64,000 nucleotides of DNA from contig NZ_JAAGUY010000017.1 in the NCBI RefSeq assembly GCF_010868145.1, forward strand, positions 1-64,000, written 5' to 3'. The notes beneath the pieces were generated by a model that saw only the letters and a list, made by a program, of their open reading frames with translations, made no database searches and was not told the DNA's origin. The DNA comes from Nocardia cyriacigeorgica. GTDB lineage: Bacteria; Actinomycetota; Actinomycetes; Mycobacteriales; Mycobacteriaceae. Numbering within the stretch: position 1 is the stretch's first letter; each line of letters begins with the position of its first letter. A program made the position numbers and the translations under genes. Below, piece by piece: positions 25,099 to 33,539 of the stretch.

Positions 25099-25860
25099 GT
25101 GATCGTCGCGCTCATCGATTCCGGTCTCGGCTCGCTGCCGACCGCGGCTTGGCTGCGCAAACTGCGCCCGGACGTGGACCTGGTGCTGCAACTGGATCCC
25201 GATGGTGCGCCGTGGGGCCCGAAACCGGAGCAGTGGGTGATCGAGCGGGTGGTCGAGACCGCACGCGCCTCGCTGAGGATGGGCGCGGAGGTGATCGTGC
25301 TGCCGTGCAATACCGCCAGCGTCACCGCCCTCGAGCACGTCCGCGCCGACGTCGGCCCCGGTATTCCGGTGATCGGCACCGTGCCCGCGATCAAGCCGGC
25401 CGCGGCGGCCTGCCGGTCGGTGGCGGTCTGGGCCACCGCGGCGACCACCGCGAGCCGCTATCAGGCCGATCTCATCGCCAGGTTCGGCGGCGAGGCGACG
25501 GTCACGGGCGTGGCCTGTCACGGCCTGGCCGACGCCATCGACGCCGGTGATCTGGTGGCTGTGCGTACGGCGATTGCGGCGGCGGCCGAGCAGACTCCCG
25601 ACGATGTGGAGGGTGTGGTGCTCGGCTGCACCCACTATCCGCTGGTGGTGGATAACATCGTGGCCGCGTTGCCGGACGGTGTGCGACTGTTCGACAGCGC
25701 CCAAGCCGTTGCCGCGCAGACCATCCGGCGTATGGACGGACTCGGCAGGCCGAGCACCGGCAACGGTACGGTGCGGGTGCTCAACAGCGGCCGCCAAGGC
25801 GAACTGCCCGCTGCCGCCGCCGCTTTCGAACCCGGACGGGCCCTCGGCGCGACGGACTGA
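25099..25860 (+). CDS. Asp/Glu racemase-family protein (MurI-like)
   Basis: A protein of 253 residues in the aspartate/glutamate racemase family. Both cysteines that act as the acid/base pair are present: Cys70 in VLPCNTAS and Cys177 in LGCTHYPLV. The N-terminal substrate loop reads IDSGLGSLPTA, where canonical glutamate racemases have DSGVGG, so this may be a second, divergent racemase and not the cell-wall MurI. The GTG at 25099 is chosen because the preceding in-frame residues do not match the family; no strong ribosome binding site is visible. It starts 13 bases after the flavoprotein gene. Confidence 0.8.
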   Translation: MIVALIDSGLGSLPTAAWLRKLRPDVDLVLQLDPDGAPWGPKPEQWVIERVVETARASLRMGAEVIVLPCNTASVTALEHVRADVGPGIPVIGTVPAIKPAAAACRSVAVWATAATTASRYQADLIARFGGEATVTGVACHGLADAIDAGDLVAVRTAIAAAAEQTPDDVEGVVLGCTHYPLVVDNIVAALPDGVRLFDSAQAVAAQTIRRMDGLGRPSTGNGTVRVLNSGRQGELPAAAAAFEPGRALGATD

Positions 25861-25890
25861 CCGCTCGGAACCCTCGAGGAAGGCCGGCCG

Positions 25891-26634
25891 ATGACCGACG
25901 ACACCGGATCCGCCGATCAGGTGCGGGCCGCGCTGGCCGAACTCGCCGATCCCGCCGACGCGGTGCACCTGCAGCGGTTCTTCAAGACCGGGCCCGGTGA
26001 GTACGGTGCAGGGGACGTCTTCGTTGGCGTGCGGGTTCCGGCCACCCGTTCGGTCGCCAAACGCTTTGCGGCCCTGCCGCTCACCGAGATAGACGCGCTG
26101 CTGGACAGTCCTGTGCACGAGGAACGCTTGGCCGCGCTGATCATCCTCAACGCCCAGTTCGAGAAGGCATCGAAGCCGCGCACCTTCGACGAGGCCGTCC
26201 GCGCGGAGATAGTGCGGTTCTACCTGGCCGCGGTGCGGCGCGGCCGAGTGAACAATTGGGACCTCGTCGACGTCTCCGCTGAGCGGATCGTCGGCCCATG
26301 GTTGCTGGACAAGCCACGTGATCTGCTCGTCGAGCTCGCCGATTCGGATTCGCTGTGGGAGCGGCGAGTCGCGCTGCTGTCCACCTTCGCGTTCATCAAG
26401 GCAGGCGACGCCTCGACTACATTCGCCCTGGCCGAGCGGCTGCTGGCCGACCGGCACGATCTGATCCAGAAGGCGTCGGGCTGGATGCTGCGCGAGGTCG
26501 GCAAACGCATCGACCGGCATCTGCTGACCGACTTCCTGGATCGGCACGCGGCCGAGATGGGCCGGACCGCACTGAGTTACGCGACCGAGCAGCTGGACCC
26601 GGAGGCCCGGGTCCGCTACCGCGCGATGCGTTGA
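25891..26634 (+). CDS. DNA alkylation repair protein, AlkD-like
   Basis: A 247-residue all-helical protein of the AlkD-type HEAT-like-repeat family. The patterns GVRVPATRSVAKRF, RLAALIILNAQFEKA, NNWDLVDVSAERIVG (with the conserved Trp-Asp) and LWERRVALLSTFAFIK are those that line the DNA-binding groove in AlkD. Known members excise N3- and N7-alkylpurines without flipping the base. GAGGAAGG lies upstream of the ATG. It is third in a same-strand run after the flavoprotein and racemase genes and ends four bases from the convergent kshB gene. Confidence 0.9.
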   Translation: MTDDTGSADQVRAALAELADPADAVHLQRFFKTGPGEYGAGDVFVGVRVPATRSVAKRFAALPLTEIDALLDSPVHEERLAALIILNAQFEKASKPRTFDEAVRAEIVRFYLAAVRRGRVNNWDLVDVSAERIVGPWLLDKPRDLLVELADSDSLWERRVALLSTFAFIKAGDASTTFALAERLLADRHDLIQKASGWMLREVGKRIDRHLLTDFLDRHAAEMGRTALSYATEQLDPEARVRYRAMR

Positions 26635-26638
26635 GTCG

Positions 26639-27694
26639 TCAGAACTGGATCTTCAGGTGGTCGGTCACCGGCCGCGCCTGGCAGCCGAGGATGTAACCGT
26701 TCTCGATGTCCTCGGGGTCGAGGATTTCCGCGTTCTCCATCTCGACCTTGCCTTCCAGGACGGTGCAGGCGCAGGAGCCACATTCGCCTTCCTGGCAGGA
26801 GTACGGCACGTCGAGGCCCTTGGACAGCATGATGTCGACGAGAGTCTGCTTGCGGGGCCAGGTCAGCTCGTGCACCTCGCCGTCGAGTTCCACCTCGACG
26901 GTCGCGGCGTCGGCGGCTTCTTCGTCGCTGATCTCCACCGGGGCCTGATCGGCGAACGGATCGCCTGCCAGTGAGTTGAAGACCTCGGCGTGGGTGCGGT
27001 TGCGGGGGACGTCGAGCTGGGCCAGTGCATCGTGTACGCGGTCCATGAACGGGCGCGGGCCGCACATGAACGCACGGTAGCTGGTGTAGGGGCGGACCAG
27101 GCCGGCGAGCGCGTCGGCGGTCGGCAGGCCTTGCAACGGCTCCAGCCAGTGGATGACGGTGAGCCGCTGCGGGTGCTTATCGGCGAGTTCGCGGAGCTCG
27201 GCGGCGAAGATCACCGACTGTGGATCGCGGTTGGCGTAAACGAGCACGATCTTGCCGCTACCGCGGGCCAAGGCCGATTTCAGGATCGACATGACCGGCG
27301 TGATGCCGCTGCCCGCGCCGAACAGCAACAGATCCTCGTCGAGATCCTTCGGCGTGAACACCCCGGACGGTGGCAGTACCTCGATTTCCGAACCGGCCAC
27401 GATGTTGTCGCAGAGCCAGTTGGAGCCGTATCCGCCTTCGGTGCGCTTGACGGTGACCTTGGGTAGGTCGTCGGTGTACGGCGAGCTGGCCAGCGAGTAG
27501 CAGCGCGCCACCGAACCGGTCTGGTCGCTGGGGATGCGCAGGGTGAGGAACTGGCCGGGCTGGTAGGCGAACCGTTCGCGGAGTTCACCGGGTACGTCGA
27601 AGACCAGCGAGGAGGAATCGGCGGTCTCGGCGATGACCGCGGCTACCCGCAGCACGACCGATCGTGAGCCGTGTGGAACTTCGACGGTGGTCAT
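26639..27694 (-). CDS. kshB: 3-ketosteroid 9-alpha-monooxygenase reductase component (KshB-like)
   Basis: A 351-residue flavin/iron-sulfur reductase. The order is an FAD-binding beta barrel with RCYSLASSPY near residue 80, an NAD-binding domain with FGAGSGITPVMSIL near 125, and a C-terminal plant-type 2Fe-2S domain with ligands in CQEGECGSCACTV and a last Cys in YILGCQARP. The protein hands electrons from NADH to the oxygenase KshA, which opens the steroid ring B. It matches mycobacterial KshB (Hmp). A sequence fitting the KstR box stands about 53 bases upstream, supporting the steroid assignment. The oxygenase is not in this window. Confidence 0.88.
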   Translation of the reverse strand: MTTVEVPHGSRSVVLRVAAVIAETADSSSLVFDVPGELRERFAYQPGQFLTLRIPSDQTGSVARCYSLASSPYTDDLPKVTVKRTEGGYGSNWLCDNIVAGSEIEVLPPSGVFTPKDLDEDLLLFGAGSGITPVMSILKSALARGSGKIVLVYANRDPQSVIFAAELRELADKHPQRLTVIHWLEPLQGLPTADALAGLVRPYTSYRAFMCGPRPFMDRVHDALAQLDVPRNRTHAEVFNSLAGDPFADQAPVEISDEEAADAATVEVELDGEVHELTWPRKQTLVDIMLSKGLDVPYSCQEGECGSCACTVLEGKVEMENAEILDPEDIENGYILGCQARPVTDHLKIQF

Positions 27695-27746
27695 GTCGTC
27701 CTCTCGAACGTGGCGCGGCCGATCCGGTATCCCGGGGCGGCAAAAC

Positions 27747-27760
27747 TAGAACGTGTTGCA
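27747..27760 (-). promoter_or_regulatory. KstR-type operator in front of kshB
   Basis: TAGAACGTGTTGCA fits the KstR consensus TnnAACnnGTTnnA at every fixed position. It lies 53-66 bases upstream of the kshB start and 4 bases past the stop codon of the neighbouring TetR gene. KstR represses cholesterol and steroid degradation genes in mycobacteria and rhodococci, so the site predicts steroid control of kshB. Confidence 0.75.
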
Positions 27761-27763
27761 GTT

Positions 27764-28402
27764 TTATCGTACGTCGGCCTCGGGCTGCTCGACAAGCTGG
27801 GCTTCCAGCCCGGCGATCAGCACGCCGACACCGAAGTCGTACGAATACTTGCCGCGCAGGTCAGCCATGTATTTGGTGGCTCGGGCCACCGCGTCGGGCA
27901 ACGCGACATCGGTCAGCACCGACCGGTCACGCGGGTTCACCCGGCTGCGACCGAACAGGAATGTGTGGATGGTCGCGTAGGCGGCCAGCACGTTGCGATC
28001 GCTGAATCCCGCGTCGAACAGGATCTCCATCACCGCGGCGATCACATCGAGCTGTTTGCCGAGCATCTGTTCGATCAGCACATCGCCGAGGCCCGGGTGC
28101 TTGCGTAGTTTCTCATCGATCTGGCCGATGAGTTCACGCAGGCGCTGCTGCCACGGGCCCGACTCGACTGGCGGCTTGCGCACGCCGGCCAGTGCTGCGG
28201 TGGCCACCAGGTCGAGTAGCTCCCGTTTGTCGGCCACGTAGTAGTACGGGGCCATCGGGGAGACGCCCAGCTCGCGGGATAGCCGCCGCATCGATAGCTT
28301 GTCCACGCCGTCGGCGCGGACCACCCGCAACGCGGCCTCGACGATCTCTGATTCCGAGAGAGTATTACCGCCCCCGCTTGCCTGCGTTCGCCCGACTCCC
28401 AT
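27764..28402 (-). CDS. TetR-family transcriptional regulator (TetR_C type)
   Basis: A 212-residue TetR protein. The N-terminal DNA-binding domain has ESEIVEAALRVVRADGVDKL and MRRLSRELGVSPMAPYYYVADK, where APYYYVADKRELLDLV is typical of the group with a tetracycline-repressor-like C-terminal domain. Its place, divergent from mftA with 201 bases between, is where the mycofactocin regulator MftR is usually found, but this protein lacks the MftR pattern of FxxHG and TFFRYF. I therefore do not call it MftR. Ligand unknown. Confidence 0.85.
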   Translation of the reverse strand: MGVGRTQASGGGNTLSESEIVEAALRVVRADGVDKLSMRRLSRELGVSPMAPYYYVADKRELLDLVATAALAGVRKPPVESGPWQQRLRELIGQIDEKLRKHPGLGDVLIEQMLGKQLDVIAAVMEILFDAGFSDRNVLAAYATIHTFLFGRSRVNPRDRSVLTDVALPDAVARATKYMADLRGKYSYDFGVGVLIAGLEAQLVEQPEADVR

Positions 28403-28603
28403 GCCACCTCTACCACCGCGGGCGCATACGGCCCGTCACATCCTGTTCAGCTGCTTGCCACCGGAAAGTTTAGAGGGGTCGGTGCCGGTACCGCCGATTC
28501 CTCGGTCGAAACGACTTCTTTTTGTCAGTTCATGACGTTATGGTGTGTGAGCGCGGCTACACCTGTGGCCGCGACCACAGTGTCAACTGGAGTGGAGGTA
28601 GCC

Positions 28604-28753
28604 ATGCCGGACCAGGGACTCAACGGACCCGTCGACACCGACAACCGCGGCCCGATCGGGGCCGTCGCGCAGCGCTCGGCCGAGGACACACCGCTGGTGG
28701 AGGAATCGCTCATCGAAGAGGTGTCCATCGACGGAATGTGCGGCGTCTACTGA
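28604..28753 (+). CDS. mftA: Mycofactocin precursor peptide MftA
   Basis: A 49-residue precursor for the redox cofactor mycofactocin. The hallmark C-terminus IDGMCGVY is intact; the terminal Val and Tyr are the residues that the pathway decarboxylates and crosslinks. The leader is acidic (EESLIEEVS just before the core), as needed for recognition by MftB. GGAGGT stands six bases before the ATG; longer in-frame readings from 28532 are not supported. It is followed 19 bases later by the fused mftB-mftC gene. Confidence 0.95.
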   Translation: MPDQGLNGPVDTDNRGPIGAVAQRSAEDTPLVEESLIEEVSIDGMCGVY

Positions 28754-28772
28754 GCTGAGAGGAGCGTCTGAC

Positions 28773-30296
28773 ATGCTCGATCTCGATACCCGCTGGCAGC
28801 TGCATCCGCGCGTTGCCCTGCGGCCGGAACCGTTCGGCGCGTTGCTGTATCACTTCGGCACGCGGAAGCTGTCGTTTCTGAAGAACCCGCGGATCGTCGA
28901 GATCGTGCGGTCACTGCCCGCGCAGCCTTCCGTGCGTTCGGCCATGCGGGCCGCGGGCATCGACGAGTCCGCGGCCGCGCCCTACGTGAAAGCGTTGGCG
29001 CAGCTGGCCGATTCGGACATGATCGTCGGCGCACCCGATTCGGCGCCGCTCGCGGCTCCCGCCGCGCCAGCGCCGTTCGTGCCCGCCGCGTCCGGTGACG
29101 ATCGGGCGGTGCGGCTGGTTGACCGGTTCGAATCGGGCCTGGCCGCACCGATCTGCCTGACCTGGGAACTCACCTACGCGTGCAATCTGTCCTGCGTGCA
29201 CTGCCTGTCGTCGTCGGGTCGCCGCGATCCGCGCGAGCTGAGCACCGAACAGTGCAAGGCACTCATCGACGAGTTCCAGCGCATGCAGGTGTTCTACGTC
29301 AATATCGGCGGCGGCGAACCCACCGTGCGGCCGGACTTCTGGGAGCTGGTCGATTACGCCACCGCACACCAAGTCGGAGTGAAGTTCTCCACCAACGGTG
29401 TTCGGATCACGCCGGAGGTCGCCGCGCGGCTTGCCGCCAGTGACTATGTCGACGTACAGATCTCGCTGGACGGCGCGGACGCTGCCGTCAACGACGCCGT
29501 GCGTGGCCCTGGTTCCTACGATATGGCCATCCGCGCACTGGAAAACCTTGCCGCAGCGGGCTTCAAGGACGCCAAGCTGTCGGTGGTGGCGACCAGGCAC
29601 AATATCGCCCAGCTCGATCAGTTCCGCGAGATCGCCGATCGCTACGGCGCCACCCTGCGTTTGACGCGGCTGCGTCCGTCCGGCCGCGGCGCCGATGTGT
29701 GGGACGAACTGCATCCGTTGCCGGAGCAGCAGCGTGAGCTCTACGAATGGCTGCTCCGCAATGGCGACGGCGTGCTCACCGGTGACTCGTTCTTCCATCT
29801 GTCGGCCTTCGGTGAAGCGCTGCCCGGTCTGAACATGTGTGGTGCGGGCCGGGTGGTGTGCCTGGTCGATCCGGTCGGTGACGTCTACGCCTGCCCGTTC
29901 GCCATCCACGACCGCTTCCACGCCGGAAACGTCGTCTCCGACGGCGGTTTCGCCAGCGTGTGGGGTGAATCGGAGCTGTTCGGGCAGTTGCGCGAACCCA
30001 CCGGCGGCGGCGCGTGCTCGTCCTGCGCGCATTACGACTCGTGCCGGGGTGGCTGCATGGCGGCGAAGTTCTTCACCGGCCTGCCCGCCGATGGGCCGGA
30101 CCCGGAATGCGTACAGGGCTACGGTGAAGCGGCGCTGGCGGACGCGGGCCGAGTGGTGCCGCGCTCGTCGGTCGACCATTCGCGGCGGAGTGCGCCGCGA
30201 CGTTCGGGTGGACGCAAATCCGGGCCCGTTCCGCTGACGCTGACCGTCCCGTCGCGCCGTCCCTCACGGGCCTGTGACGAGAGCCCGCTGGGATAG
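28773..30296 (+). CDS. mftBC: Fused mycofactocin chaperone and radical SAM maturase (MftB-MftC)
   Basis: A 507-residue single reading frame that joins two proteins usually made separately. Residues 1 to about 90 are MftB (HPRVALRPEPFGALLYHFGT, RKLSFLK), the peptide-recognition chaperone. About 91-112 is an Ala/Pro-rich linker. From about 113 the MftC part begins (VRLVDRFESGLAAPICLTWE). The radical SAM cysteines are Cys137, Cys141 and Cys144 (CNLSCVHC), with GGGEPT at 179-184, and a SPASM region supplies further ligands (Cys356, 363, 374, 415, 418, 424, 428, 446). MftC decarboxylates and crosslinks the Val-Tyr end of MftA. No stop or frameshift interrupts the join. GAGGAG precedes the ATG. Confidence 0.93.
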   Translation: MLDLDTRWQLHPRVALRPEPFGALLYHFGTRKLSFLKNPRIVEIVRSLPAQPSVRSAMRAAGIDESAAAPYVKALAQLADSDMIVGAPDSAPLAAPAAPAPFVPAASGDDRAVRLVDRFESGLAAPICLTWELTYACNLSCVHCLSSSGRRDPRELSTEQCKALIDEFQRMQVFYVNIGGGEPTVRPDFWELVDYATAHQVGVKFSTNGVRITPEVAARLAASDYVDVQISLDGADAAVNDAVRGPGSYDMAIRALENLAAAGFKDAKLSVVATRHNIAQLDQFREIADRYGATLRLTRLRPSGRGADVWDELHPLPEQQRELYEWLLRNGDGVLTGDSFFHLSAFGEALPGLNMCGAGRVVCLVDPVGDVYACPFAIHDRFHAGNVVSDGGFASVWGESELFGQLREPTGGGACSSCAHYDSCRGGCMAAKFFTGLPADGPDPECVQGYGEAALADAGRVVPRSSVDHSRRSAPRRSGGRKSGPVPLTLTVPSRRPSRACDESPLG

Positions 30297-30317
30297 CGGC
30301 GCGAGGATAGCCGGAGT

Positions 30318-30349
30318 CGGTACGCGAGCCTCACCAGGCTCGCGTACCG
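30318..30349 (+). terminator. Strong hairpin in the mftC-mftF gap
   Basis: CGGTACGCGAGCC (30318-30330) and GGCTCGCGTACCG (30337-30349) form a perfect 13-bp stem with a 6-base loop, 22 bases after the mftBC stop. CGGTACGCG occurs once more at about 30356-30364. There is no U tract. It could act as a terminator or as an RNA-stability element, in which case mftF would need its own promoter. The gap is where mftD and mftE stand in other genomes. Confidence 0.55.
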
Positions 30350-30525
30350 ACCGCGCGGTACGCGATTGCCATTCGGTTGCCATCGAGGCGAAGACTCGCA
30401 TAGCGATCCTTCAGCAACGCAGATCCTGTCGGCTACCGGGCCTACCACGCGAAATACTCCGGAACTGGTTGCGTGTTTCGCGACTGTTGGTGTCAGCCGA
30501 GCGAACTCCGTCTAACATGCCAGGA

Positions 30526-31926
30526 ATGCGCCATGATCGCCTTCCCGACGGATTCGGGGTGCGGATCGATCCACGGGTACGCGCATACTCCGGGGGACGC
30601 ATCCTGATCGGAGGAACACCCGCGAGGTTGCTGCGCCTTGCCCCGGAAGCCGCCGAAATGATCGGCGACGGGTACCTCGAGGTCAACGGCCCGAAGTCCG
30701 CCGTCGTTGCCAGGCGGCTGCTCGATTCCGGAGTGGCCAATCCGCGGCCCCGGCTGCTGCCCTCGCCCGAGGACGTCACCGTCATCGTGCCGTTGCACAA
30801 CAATGCCGACGGTCTGGTCCGGTTGCTCGCGGCCCTGCGCGGGCACAACGTGATCGTCGTCGACGACGGTTCCGACCAGCCGGTGCGGGTGCCGCCCGAC
30901 AGCGGTGGGCGATGCCAGGTCAGCGTGCTGCGCCATGAGAGCCCGCTGGGCCCTGCCGCCGCGCGCAACGCCGGATTGCGGGCGGCGACAACCGAGTTCG
31001 TGGCGTTCCTGGACTCCGATGTGGTGCCGCGCAGCGGCTGGCTCGAGGTCATGCTCGGTCATTTCAGTGATCCGGAGGTCGCGCTGGTCGCGCCGCGGAT
31101 CGTCGCGTTGGATCCGGAATCCAACGCACTGGCCCGCTACGAGCACACCCGGTCCTCGCTGGATCTGGGCAGACGCGAGTCCGCGGTGCAGTCGCGCGGC
31201 ATGGTCTCGTACGTGCCGAGCGCGGCACTGCTGGTACGGCGTGGGGCACTGCTGGCCGAGGGCGGATTCGACGAGTCCATGCATGTCGCTGAGGACGTCG
31301 ATCTGTGCTGGCGGCTGGAGCGGGCGGGCTGGCGGTTGCGTTATGAACCGGCCGCCCATGTTGCCCATGATCATCGGGTGTCCTTCCGCGCCTGGTTCAC
31401 CCGGAAGATGTTCTACGGCACCGGGGCCGCGCCGCTGGGTGCCAGGCATGCGGGCATGGTGTCGCCCCTGTCGGTGCCGTCGTGGACCATGCTGGCGGCG
31501 GTGCTGTTCGGCACGCAGACCCGCTGGGGTTTCGTCGGCGGCGTGGTCACCCTGGTGACGGCGCTCGGCCGATTGCGGCGCGTATTCGGCGAACTGGACA
31601 ATCCCACCCGGATCGCCGCGATCTATCTGGCCCGCGGATTCTTCGCCGGACTGTGGCGGCTGGCCTCGGCCATGTGCAGGCACTACTGGCCGGTCACCGT
31701 GCTTGCCATGATGGCATCGCGGCGGATTCGGCGCATCGCGGTGACCATGGCTCTGGCCGACGGACTGGCCGACTGGTTCACCCATCGCGACGCAGGTGGC
31801 CTCGACCCGTTCCGCTACATCGCTTTCCGCCGGGTCGACGACATCGCCTACGGCACCGGTCTCTGGCTGGGCGCGTGGCGGGCGCGCAGTATCGAATCGC
31901 TCAAGCCCACCACACCGCCGCGCTGA
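30526..31926 (+). CDS. mftF: Mycofactocin glycosyltransferase MftF
   Basis: A 466-residue family 2 glycosyltransferase that adds glucose units to the mycofactocin core. The N-terminus RLPDGFGVRIDPRVR is typical of MftF. The GT-A domain has TVIVPLHNNADGLVRLL, VVDDGSD, the DxD-type FLDSDVVPRSGW and the acceptor-side EDVDLCWRLERAGWRLRY. The C-terminal 170 residues contain several hydrophobic segments, so it is probably membrane-associated. The start at 30526 matches the family N-terminus; the ATG nine bases earlier is possible, and the much longer reading to 30274 is rejected because it runs into mftBC. The spacing to mftG is 22 bases. Confidence 0.93.
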   Translation: MRHDRLPDGFGVRIDPRVRAYSGGRILIGGTPARLLRLAPEAAEMIGDGYLEVNGPKSAVVARRLLDSGVANPRPRLLPSPEDVTVIVPLHNNADGLVRLLAALRGHNVIVVDDGSDQPVRVPPDSGGRCQVSVLRHESPLGPAAARNAGLRAATTEFVAFLDSDVVPRSGWLEVMLGHFSDPEVALVAPRIVALDPESNALARYEHTRSSLDLGRRESAVQSRGMVSYVPSAALLVRRGALLAEGGFDESMHVAEDVDLCWRLERAGWRLRYEPAAHVAHDHRVSFRAWFTRKMFYGTGAAPLGARHAGMVSPLSVPSWTMLAAVLFGTQTRWGFVGGVVTLVTALGRLRRVFGELDNPTRIAAIYLARGFFAGLWRLASAMCRHYWPVTVLAMMASRRIRRIAVTMALADGLADWFTHRDAGGLDPFRYIAFRRVDDIAYGTGLWLGAWRARSIESLKPTTPPR

Positions 31927-31948
31927 GCGCGGGCGCTGACGGATTCGG

Positions 31949-33406
31949 ATGGCTGACACGCTCATCGTCGGCGGTGGCAGCGCGGGCTGTGTGCTCGCCG
32001 CCCGGCTCAGCGCCGATCCGCAACACCGCGTACGGCTGCTGGAAGCGGGGCCCATGTGGACCTCACCCGAGTTGTTTCCGCCCGGACTGCGTGATGGCAC
32101 CGAACTACCGCTCGGCGATGACGATCTGCTCTGGCGCTATTCGATCCAACTGACGCCCGGTACCACCGCGACCACCGTGCGCGGCCGGGTGATCGGCGGG
32201 TCGGGATCGGTCAACGGCTGCTATTTCGTGCGCCCGCCTGCGGCGGACTTCGCAGCATGGAGCCGCGAGATCGGCACTGCGGGCTGGACTTACGACGAGG
32301 TGCTCCCGGCGCTGTGCCGGCTCGAACACGATCACGACTTCGGTGACCGCACCGGCCACGGCGCCAACGGACCGGTACCTGTCCGCCGCCCGGCCTCGGT
32401 CACCCCGATCACCGAGGAGTTCGTCGCGGCGGCTTCGGCGGCAGGTTTTCCCGAGATCCCGGACTTGAATGCACCCGACGCTGACGGGATCGGTTTCGGT
32501 CGGGTACCGGGCAATATCGACCGCCCGAACGCGACGGCGCTGCGCATCGGTAGCGCGCAGGCGTATCTGCTGCCCGCGCTGGCTCGCCCGAACCTCACCG
32601 TGACCGCAGGGACACCGGTGACCAGGATCCGCTTCCGCGGGACCAGGGCGGTCGGGGTGGAATGTCTGCGTGACGGCCGCACGGAATTCATCGCGGCCGA
32701 TCGGATCGTGCTGTGCGCGGGGGCGATCGAATCGGCGGCGCTGCTGCTGCGGTCGGGGATCGGCGATCCGGCGCGGCTGCGCGCACTCGGCATCCCGGTC
32801 GTGCAGTCGGCCCCGGTCGGCGAGTGGTGCACCGATCACCCGGAGATCGGCATCGACTACGGGCATGCCGCGCCGCACCGTCGCGCCGTGGTGCTCGAAT
32901 ACGTGCTCGAGCTCGGCGATATCGAAATCCGGCCGTACACGATGGCTTTCACAGCGGGGATCAGGCAATTCGCGCTCGCTTTGATGCGCCCGCACGGTGC
33001 GGGTGAGCTTCGGTTGCGGTCGGCCGACCCGTTCGATCCACCGGTGATCGACCAGCGCTACCTCGAACAACGGAGGGATCGCGACGAGCTCCGTGACGCC
33101 GTCCGGTTGTCCGCGCAGATCCTGCGGGCGATGTCGGCGACCCCGATCGGCGAGCCGATGCCGGGCACCGCCTCCGATGACTGGCTGACGGCGCATCTGG
33201 CCACCTCGCAACATTTGTCCGGAACCTGCCGGATGGGCGCGGCCTCCGACGAGCGCGCCGTGGTGGACGCACGTTGCCGCGTGCACGGAGTCGACGGCCT
33301 GGCGGTGGCGGATCTGTCGATCGTCCCGGTGCCGCTCGGGCGTGGGCCGCAGGCAGCCGCGGTGCTCATCGGTGAGCGAGCCGCCGATCTACTGACCGGA
33401 GACTGA
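31949..33406 (+). CDS. mftG: Mycofactocin-associated GMC oxidoreductase MftG
   Basis: A 485-residue flavoprotein of the GMC family. The FAD motif is TLIVGGGSAGCVLAARLSAD at residues 4-23; GRVIGGSGSVNGCYFVR carries the second FAD contact; the catalytic His lies in QHLSGTCRMG near the C-terminus, which ends with the GMC pattern DARCRVHGVDGLAVADLSIVP. MftG oxidises reduced mycofactocin and links it to respiration in mycobacteria. The start ATG at 31949 follows only a weak ribosome binding site. It is the last gene of the cluster. Confidence 0.92.
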   Translation: MADTLIVGGGSAGCVLAARLSADPQHRVRLLEAGPMWTSPELFPPGLRDGTELPLGDDDLLWRYSIQLTPGTTATTVRGRVIGGSGSVNGCYFVRPPAADFAAWSREIGTAGWTYDEVLPALCRLEHDHDFGDRTGHGANGPVPVRRPASVTPITEEFVAAASAAGFPEIPDLNAPDADGIGFGRVPGNIDRPNATALRIGSAQAYLLPALARPNLTVTAGTPVTRIRFRGTRAVGVECLRDGRTEFIAADRIVLCAGAIESAALLLRSGIGDPARLRALGIPVVQSAPVGEWCTDHPEIGIDYGHAAPHRRAVVLEYVLELGDIEIRPYTMAFTAGIRQFALALMRPHGAGELRLRSADPFDPPVIDQRYLEQRRDRDELRDAVRLSAQILRAMSATPIGEPMPGTASDDWLTAHLATSQHLSGTCRMGAASDERAVVDARCRVHGVDGLAVADLSIVPVPLGRGPQAAAVLIGERAADLLTGD

Positions 33407-33539
33407 TACCGACCGCGGCGGTGCCGCGTGGCTCACATCGGGGAGACAGGCGTGACACATGTGACCTGGCGGACAAACCCCACCATCCGCCGGTCGCTTC
33501 CGGTACCCGCCGGTACAGTTTGTCGTAGGTGAAAGGCAA

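Noticed and set aside
24985..26547. A 520-codon minus-strand open frame opposite the racemase and AlkD-like genes, and a 543-codon one at 23817-25448
   Set aside because: Both cover well-supported genes on the plus strand and show the low-quality composition of shadow frames.
30274..30525. In-frame extension of mftF to 30274, which would overlap mftBC
   Set aside because: The added residues do not match MftF and the region contains the 13-bp hairpin; the family N-terminus begins at 30526.
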